Shown here: positions 39,801 through 47,898 of the stretch, one piece after another
How positions within the stretch are numbered: the first letter of the stretch is position 1
Layout: the number at the start of each line of letters is the position of its first letter
Assembly (NCBI GenBank): GCA_017464285.1
Contig: JAFUDT010000004.1
Span: 1 to 64,000 of the forward strand
Origin: Bacteroidales bacterium
GTDB taxonomy: Bacteria > Bacteroidota > Bacteroidia > Bacteroidales > UBA1402
DNA: 64,000 bases
Direction of reading: 5' to 3'
Translations under genes and position numbers: made by a program
Notes under the pieces: model-generated
The model's database searches: none
Seen by the model: the letters and a program-made list of their open reading frames with translations, nothing else
Told to the model about the DNA's origin: nothing

Positions 39801-41350
39801 ATGATATCTATAGCATCGAAGATCTGGCCCAGCTCATATTCGACCTGAAAAATATCAATCCTACAGCAGCCGTCAGTGTAAAGCTTGTGGCCGAAAGCGG
39901 TGTGGGAACCATCGCTGCAGGTGTGGCCAAAGCCAAGGCCGATCTCATTGTCATCAGCGGAGCCGAGGGGGGTACGGGAGCATCGCCGGCTTCTTCCATG
40001 CGTTTTGCCGGCATCTCTCCTGAGATCGGTTTGTCCGAGGCACAGCAGACGCTCGTCATCAACGGTCTGCGCGGGCAGGTCCGTCTGCAGACCGACGGCC
40101 AGCTGAAGACCGCCAGAGATGTCATCATCATGGCTATGCTGGGTGCCGACGAGTTCTCCTTCGGCACGTTGCCGCTGATCGTTCTGGGCTGTGTCATGAT
40201 GCGTCAGTGCAACACCAACACTTGTCCGATGGGCGTGGCAACGCAGGATCCCGAACTGCGCCGGCACTTTGAGGGCCATGCCCGGTATGTGGTGAACTAT
40301 TTTTCCTTTCTCGCCGAGCGGGTGCGTGAATATCTCAGCGAAATCGGTGTCCGGAGCCTCAAGGAAATCATCGGCCATACGGATCTTATCGAGATAAATA
40401 CGGCCAATGCCACAGACAAGCAGCGGACCATCGATTTCGGCCGGCTGCTTCACAGGCCTGCGACAGACCTGCCCCTTTGCTGGGACGGAGGCGAGTATAC
40501 GAAAGTGACGGGCGTAAAGGATGAGGAGATCATCCGGGCTGCGCAGAAGGCTATCGACTGCCAGGAAGAAGTGACCCTCGATTACACGATTCGTAATACC
40601 GACCGTGCCGTAGCCACGATGCTCTCCGGTGTTATTGCAAGGAAATACGGCCAACAGGGACTGCCTGACGACACTGTCAACATCAAGTTCAAAGGTTCCG
40701 CTGGTCAGTCGTTCGGGGCTTTTTCCGTCCGCGGTCTCAACCTGAAACTTGAAGGAGAGTGCAACGACTACTTCGGCAAGGGACTGAGCGGCGGACGCAT
40801 CAGCATACTTCCTCCACAAAGGGCTGGTGCCGGTTTCCGGGCCGAAGAGAATATCATCGCCGGCAATACCGGCCTCTATGGTGCCACCAGCGGAGAACTC
40901 TACATCAACGGGAAAGTGGGTGAGCGTTTTGCCGTACGTAATTCCGGGGCTACCGCCGTCATTGAAGGAGCGGGCGACCACTGTTGTGAGTATATGACCG
41001 GAGGCCGTGTGGTGGTGCTTGGCGAGACAGGCCGGAATTTCGCTGCCGGCATGTCGGGCGGCGTGGCCTATGTATATGACCCTGGACATACCTTCGACTA
41101 CTTCTGCAACATGGACATGGTGGAACTATCGCTCGTCGAGGACAGTGTCAGCCGCAAGGAGTTGCTGGAGCTCATCCGTCAGCATTACCTCCACACTGGC
41201 TCTGCCTTGGCCGGGCGCATGCTTGACGACTGGCACCGCTATGTCGAGGACTTTATCCAGGTGGTCCCCATCGAGTACAAGCGTGTGCTTGAAGAGGAAA
41301 AGATGGCTCGGCTGCACGAGAAAATAGCCGACATACAGAGAGACTACTAA
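36803..41350 (+). CDS. gltB: Glutamate synthase, large subunit
   Basis: About 1515 residues. The start is taken at ATG 36803; ATG 36818 is equally possible. The class II glutaminase nucleophile is Cys29 in [10 protein letters not shown], so a short propeptide must be removed. [16 protein letters not shown] and [21 protein letters not shown] are glutaminase motifs. The FMN-binding synthase domain has [17 protein letters not shown]-type sequence and [13 protein letters not shown]. The 3Fe-4S cysteines are C1130, C1136 and C1141 (C-x5-C-x4-C). The beta-helix domain ends the protein. It makes two glutamates from glutamine and 2-oxoglutarate. gltD follows after 11 bp. Confidence 0.96.
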   Translation: [1515 protein letters not shown]

Positions 41351-41361
41351 AACGCGATAAA

Positions 41362-42726
41362 ATGGGAAATCCGAAAGCATTTTTAGAGATACACCGTCAG
41401 GAAGCAGGCTATCGTCCGGTTCATGACAGAATTCACGATTTCGGCGAAGTGGAGCAGACGCTCAACACAAACCAGCGGCGCCAGCAGGCTTCGCGCTGCA
41501 TGGATTGCGGCGTCCCCTTCTGCCACTGGGCCTGCCCCTTGGGCAACAAGGCTCCTGAATGGAACGATGCCTTGTATAAAGGAGACTGGGAACATGCCTA
41601 TCGACTATTGAACAGCACCAACCCTTTCCCGGAGTTCACCGGCCGCATCTGTCCGGCTCTTTGCGAAAAAGCCTGTGTGCTGAACCGCTTCAACCACGAA
41701 CCGACCACCAATCGCGAGGACGAGGCCGCCATCACTGAGGCCGCCTTCCGTGAAGGCTATATTCAGCCTCGCACCGACATTGTGCGAAACGGCAAGAAGG
41801 TGGCCGTTGTCGGCTCCGGCCCTGCGGGACTGGCAGCTGCCAACGACCTTAATCTGAGAGGATATACTGTTACAGTATTTGAGAAGAATGAGGACGCCGG
41901 CGGTCTTCTGCGCTACGGTATCCCCAATTTCAAGCTCAACAAGGCCATTATCGACCGTCGTCTTCGTCTGCTAGAAACTGAAGGGATAGCGTTCAAGTAC
42001 GGTTGCGAGATTTCTCCCGACACAGACGTGCCGGCTCTTAGCACCGGATACGATGCTGTTGTCATTGCCACAGGAACACCCGAGGCCCGCGACATGAAGA
42101 TTCCGGGCCGGGAACTGAAAGGAGTCCACTTTGCGCTCGAACTGCTTTCCCAGCAGAACAGGGTGCTGGCAGGCAGAGAGTTCTCCCGGGAAGAGCGCGT
42201 TACGGCCAAAGGCAAGGATGTCCTTGTCATCGGCGGAGGTGACACCGGTTCCGACTGTATCGGTACGGCTCATCGTCAGGGTTGCAAAACGGTTACCCAG
42301 ATTGAAATCATGCCCCGTCCTGTTGAAGGGCCCGAAGATCCTCAGAATCCCTGGCCTGCCTGGCCGCGCACCCTTAAAACTACTTCTTCACATGAAGAGG
42401 GCTGTCTCCGGCGCTGGAATATCAATACGCTTGAATTCCTCGGCGAGAACGGTCAGCTCACGGGGGTGCGTGTACAGGAAATAGACTGGCAGCCGAATCC
42501 TGCCGGAGGCCGGCCAGTCATGGTGGAGAAAGGCCGTCCGGAAGTCATCAAGGCCGAACTGGTATTGCTGGCCATGGGTTTCCTCAAGCCTGAGCATCCC
42601 GGTTATCCGTCCAACGTTTTCCTTTGTGGAGATGCCGCCAACGGGGCTTCCCTCGTTGTCCGCGCCCTGGCCGGCGGTCGCGATACGGCCGCGAAGGTGG
42701 ATCATTATCTGAGGAGTGGATCGTGA
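41362..42726 (+). CDS. gltD: Glutamate synthase, small subunit
   Basis: 454 residues. Two cysteine clusters near the N-terminus (SRCMDCGVPFCHWACPLGN and ICPALCEKACVL) bind Fe-S centres. An FAD motif VVGSGPAGLAAANDL and an NAD(P)H motif VIGGGDTGSDCIG follow. It passes electrons from NADPH to GltB. The C-terminal VFLCGDAANGASLVVRAL is the second FAD contact. A strong terminator lies 23 bp after the stop, so gltBD is its own transcript and the glnK group begins separately. Confidence 0.96.
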   Translation: MGNPKAFLEIHRQEAGYRPVHDRIHDFGEVEQTLNTNQRRQQASRCMDCGVPFCHWACPLGNKAPEWNDALYKGDWEHAYRLLNSTNPFPEFTGRICPALCEKACVLNRFNHEPTTNREDEAAITEAAFREGYIQPRTDIVRNGKKVAVVGSGPAGLAAANDLNLRGYTVTVFEKNEDAGGLLRYGIPNFKLNKAIIDRRLRLLETEGIAFKYGCEISPDTDVPALSTGYDAVVIATGTPEARDMKIPGRELKGVHFALELLSQQNRVLAGREFSREERVTAKGKDVLVIGGGDTGSDCIGTAHRQGCKTVTQIEIMPRPVEGPEDPQNPWPAWPRTLKTTSSHEEGCLRRWNINTLEFLGENGQLTGVRVQEIDWQPNPAGGRPVMVEKGRPEVIKAELVLLAMGFLKPEHPGYPSNVFLCGDAANGASLVVRALAGGRDTAAKVDHYLRSGS

Positions 42727-42749
42727 GACAGACCATGTTCAATCCCAGG

Positions 42750-42784
42750 GCCGACATTTACAAGAATGTCGGTCTTTTTTTTTC
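42750..42784 (+). terminator. Intrinsic terminator after gltD
   Basis: Stem CCGACATT / AATGTCGG with a short loop, then nine or more T. Confidence 0.88.
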
Positions 42785-42892
42785 TGTATTTTTTGCCGGG
42801 ATATCAGTTTGAAAGAAGAATACTGCCTATTTGTTGCAATTTGTCAGCTAGCGAAAAATCGTAAGTCAAAAGTCGGGAAGCCGGATGGTTGT

Positions 42893-42944
42893 ACTGTGAA
42901 TTCGCAGTAATCTTGCAGTCGAATTCAACAATGTCACAGTGACA
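42893..42944. promoter_or_regulatory. Cluster of palindromes upstream of glnK-amtB, probable operators
   Basis: Three symmetric sites in 52 bp: ACTGTGAATTCGCAGT at 42893-42908 (7 of 8 pairs), GTCGAATTCAAC at 42918-42929 (5 of 6 pairs), and TGTCACAGTGACA at 42932-42944 (6-bp arms, perfect). The first two are both centred on GAATTC with centres 23 bp apart, about two helical turns. TGAATTCG and CGAATTCA are also mutual inverted repeats. No TTTG/TAnnTTTG promoter is clear here, so the glnK promoter may be activator-dependent. Confidence 0.5.
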
Positions 42945-42978
42945 GTCAGTATTAATCAATTAACGAAATGATTCAGGT

Positions 42979-43326
42979 ATGAAGAAGATTGAAGCAATTA
43001 TCCGCAAGACCAAATTTGAAGAGGTCAAGGAGGCGCTGCTGCGGTCGGACATAGACTGGTTCGAGTATCATAACGTCCATGGTATCGGACAGAGCCGTCA
43101 GGAGCGTATCTACCGTGGTGTGCAGTACTCGACCGATGTCATCGAGCGTGTGGCACTGACCATCGTCTGCCGTGACCAGTTTGTGGAACCGACGGTGAAA
43201 GTCATTCTTGAGGTAGCCCATACGGGTGAGATCGGTGACGGGAGAATCTTTGTGAGCGAGATGATCGACACTTGGTCGATCCGCACGGGTGAAAACGGAG
43301 ATACGGTGCTGAGAGACAAGAAATAA
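42979..43326 (+). CDS. P-II nitrogen regulatory protein (GlnK/GlnB)
   Basis: 115 residues. MKKIEAIIRKTKFEEVKEAL is the P-II N-terminus and TGEIGDGRIFV is the second P-II signature. The T-loop reads GIGQSRQERIYRGVQY; Tyr50 is the equivalent of the uridylylated Tyr51, and the loop is one residue shorter than in E. coli GlnK (compared from memory). The usual Gln39 that helps bind 2-oxoglutarate is not in place; a Gln is one position earlier. P-II proteins sense ATP/ADP and 2-oxoglutarate and gate AmtB. amtB follows after 33 bp. Confidence 0.94.
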   Translation: MKKIEAIIRKTKFEEVKEALLRSDIDWFEYHNVHGIGQSRQERIYRGVQYSTDVIERVALTIVCRDQFVEPTVKVILEVAHTGEIGDGRIFVSEMIDTWSIRTGENGDTVLRDKK

Positions 43327-43359
43327 AGGGAAACACAACAACACAAAAAAGATTGGATT

Positions 43360-44613
43360 ATGAACGAAATAGGAATTTCACTCGATACAGTGTGGATGCT
43401 GTTGGCGGCCATGCTGGTTTTCTGGATGCAACCGGGATTTGCACTGTGTGAGGCCGGTTTTACGCGAAGCAAGAACACAGCCAACATCCTGATGAAGAAT
43501 TTTGTCGATTTCATGTTTGGCTCGCTCTTGTTCTTCTTTCTTGGCTTCGGCTTTATGTTCGGCAGCGAAGGAGCCGGATTTATCGGCAAGCCCAATTGGG
43601 GCGATCTTTCTTTTTATAAAGGGGATCTGCCCGTAGAAGGCTTCCTGATTTTCGAGACAGTCTTCTGTGCCACCAGTGCCACGATTGTCAGCGGTGCCAT
43701 GGCCGAGCGTACCAAGTTCTCCATGTACCTCGTCTACAGTGCCTGTATCTCACTGTTTATCTATCCCGTCGAAGGGCATTGGACATGGGGTGGAGGCTGG
43801 CTGTGCAACGACGCGGCAGACAGTTTTATGATGCTCACCTTCGGCGATGTGTTCCACGATTTTGCCGGATCGGCCATCGTGCACAGCGTAGGTGGCGTGC
43901 TGGCACTGATCGGGGCTATGGCGCTCGGTCCTCGCATCGGGAAATATGCCGCCGACGGCAAGAGCCGTGCCATCCCCGGTCACAACCTGACACTGGCCTC
44001 GCTGGGTGTATTTATTCTCTGGCTCGGATGGTTCGGCTTCAACCCTGGTTCACAGTTGGCGGCCAGTGGTGAGGTGAACCGCACCGCCATTTCACATGTG
44101 TTCCTGACCACCAACCTTGCCGCTGTTGCCGGTGGTACGGCTACCATGTTTGTCACATGGATGAAATATGGCAAGCCTTCGCTCTCGCTCACTCTGAACG
44201 GCGTGCTGGCCGGCCTGGTCGGCATTACGGCGGGCTGTGACCTGGTGTCGCCGACAGGAGCTGTTGTCATCGGTCTTGTTTGTGGCATAATACTGGTGTT
44301 TGCCATCGAGTTCATCGACCGCCGTCTGCACATCGACGATCCCGTCGGTGCCAGTAGCGTACATGGTGTCTGTGGTATTCTGGGCACATTGATGACAGGT
44401 CTGCTGTCAACTTCCAACGGAGCCCTGTACGGGCACGGCTGGGGGTTCTTCGGTGCCGAATGTTTCGGCATCCTGGTCATCGATCTCTGGGCTGCCGTCT
44501 GCGGACTGGTCCTGTTTTACGGCATTAGGAAACTGTTCGGCTTGCGTGTGGACAAGCGAATTGAAGAAGAAGGACTTGATGTCTACGAACATGGTGAGAT
44601 GTGTTACAACTAA
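43360..44613 (+). CDS. amtB: Ammonium transporter AmtB
   Basis: 417 residues with about 11 membrane helices. The pore twin histidines are His175 (DFAGSAIVHSVGG) and His335 (DDPVGASSVHGVCGILGT). TIVSGAMAERTKF and LGWFGFNPGSQLA are family signatures. The cytoplasmic tail (ELFGLRVDKRIEEEGLDVYEHGEMCYN-like end) is short, as in Amt proteins regulated by GlnK. It sits between the P-II gene (33 bp upstream) and an outer-membrane protein gene (23 bp downstream), forming a three-gene ammonium-uptake unit. Confidence 0.96.
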   Translation: MNEIGISLDTVWMLLAAMLVFWMQPGFALCEAGFTRSKNTANILMKNFVDFMFGSLLFFFLGFGFMFGSEGAGFIGKPNWGDLSFYKGDLPVEGFLIFETVFCATSATIVSGAMAERTKFSMYLVYSACISLFIYPVEGHWTWGGGWLCNDAADSFMMLTFGDVFHDFAGSAIVHSVGGVLALIGAMALGPRIGKYAADGKSRAIPGHNLTLASLGVFILWLGWFGFNPGSQLAASGEVNRTAISHVFLTTNLAAVAGGTATMFVTWMKYGKPSLSLTLNGVLAGLVGITAGCDLVSPTGAVVIGLVCGIILVFAIEFIDRRLHIDDPVGASSVHGVCGILGTLMTGLLSTSNGALYGHGWGFFGAECFGILVIDLWAAVCGLVLFYGIRKLFGLRVDKRIEEEGLDVYEHGEMCYN

Positions 44614-44636
44614 GTTTCCGTAAGAAAGAATCAGAT

Positions 44637-45341
44637 ATGAAAAAGATTTTTTTAACGGCAGTGGCTCTGCTTGTGGGCATGAGCTTGTTTGCCCAGGAGA
44701 AACCGGCAACGACGGTAAGCGGTGACCTTGTAAGCGGTTATATCTGGCGCGGCCAGGACTTGGGCGGTGTATCACTGCAACCGGCATTAGGACTGGCTTA
44801 TAAAGATCTGTCGCTGAAGGCCTGGGGCAGTGTTCCCCTGACCGACCCTACCGATACAAAGGAGTTCGACCTGGCTGTCTCCTATACTGTCGGCTGTCTG
44901 AACATCGGTTTCACCGACTACTGGTTCAGCAGGGGCCTTGACCCCGGCGGCCGATATTTCAAATACGATGCCCACGGCACTAACCATGTTTTTGAGGCCG
45001 GCATCGGCTACGACTTCGGTCGGGTATGGCTACAGTGGTACACCAACTTTGCCGGCAATGACGGTTTGAACAGGGACGGAAAGCGTGCCTACAGCAGCTA
45101 TGTCGAACTGAACCTTCCATTCCGTCTGCATGATGCCGAGTGGACGGCCACAGTCGGTGCGGTGCCTTATGCGACAGACTTTTACGGTGCGGATGGCTTT
45201 GCTGTCACCAACCTTGCCCTGAAGGCGGCGAAAGCCGTCAAAGTCACGGATTTGTTCTCCATCCCTGTCTTTGCACAGCTGACAGCCAATCCCCGTTCGC
45301 AGAAAGCCTATCTGGTGTTCGGCTTTACGCTGCAACCATAG
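44637..45341 (+). CDS. Outer-membrane beta-barrel protein in the ammonium operon
   Basis: 234 residues from the ATG at 44637; an ATG at 44601 lies inside amtB and would disrupt the signal peptide. Signal peptide MKKIFLTAVALLVGMSLFA, cleaved before QEKP. The mature part is alternating hydrophobic/polar and aromatic-rich (SGYIWRGQDLGGVSLQP, LNIGFTDYWFS, VWLQWYTNFAGND) and ends in an aromatic residue region VFGFTLQP, as in beta-barrels. It resembles the TorF-like putative porins. Its place directly after amtB suggests a channel for ammonium or another small nitrogen compound; that is inference. Confidence 0.8.
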   Translation: MKKIFLTAVALLVGMSLFAQEKPATTVSGDLVSGYIWRGQDLGGVSLQPALGLAYKDLSLKAWGSVPLTDPTDTKEFDLAVSYTVGCLNIGFTDYWFSRGLDPGGRYFKYDAHGTNHVFEAGIGYDFGRVWLQWYTNFAGNDGLNRDGKRAYSSYVELNLPFRLHDAEWTATVGAVPYATDFYGADGFAVTNLALKAAKAVKVTDLFSIPVFAQLTANPRSQKAYLVFGFTLQP

Positions 45342-45528
45342 GAGATGATGACAAAGCAGTAAGTTTTAGACTTAAATTTATAACAGAATGATACTATATT
45401 CCACATTTTCTATTCAGAACGAAAGTGATGCGGCGTTTTAACGAACAAAACAAAAGAACGTTCCCGGTCATTCTGTCAAAACATTGTAACTATGCACCCG
45501 GAAACAAGGACTTTAAAAAAAACAGATC

Positions 45529-47745
<2,217 letters not shown>

Positions 47746-47765
47746 TAATCGTTGTGATTATGATT

Positions 47766-47803
47766 GGAGGAGGGGTCTGGCTGCGGTCAGGCTCCTCTTT
47801 TAT
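47766..47803 (+). terminator. Intrinsic terminator after glnA
   Basis: GAGGAG at 47767-47772 pairs with CTCCTC at 47792-47797, with CTG/CAG pairing inside, followed by TTTTAT. Confidence 0.75.
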
Positions 47804-47833
47804 TCTTCCTTGCCTGCATAATCATGCGCCCTG

Positions 47834-47865
47834 TTTGGCCATGATGCCAAAAATAAATACCTTTG
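47834..47865 (+). promoter_or_regulatory. Promoter of the M16 peptidase gene
   Basis: TTTG at 47834-47837, 20-bp spacer, TACCTTTG at 47858-47865. It overlaps an in-frame ATG at 47863, which therefore cannot be the start; the ATG at 47899 fits. Confidence 0.8.
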
Positions 47866-47898
47866 GCAGTTGAAACAACAGAAAAGACAATTGAAACT

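Noticed and set aside
39596-41089. A 497-codon open frame antisense to gltB
   Set aside because: Shadow frame over the FMN and beta-helix domains of gltB; no start signals or family features.
42786-42978. Sigma-54 (-24/-12) promoter before glnK
   Set aside because: TTGC at 42913-42916 has no GG at the required distance upstream.
45342-45528. Standard or sigma-54 promoter before glnA
   Set aside because: Neither TAnnTTTG with a spaced TTTG nor GG-N10-GC could be found; the region holds only weak AT-rich repeats, so no promoter is called.
47863-47898. ATG at 47863 as the start of the M16 peptidase
   Set aside because: It lies inside the TACCTTTG -7 box and would put a charged stretch before the lipoprotein signal.
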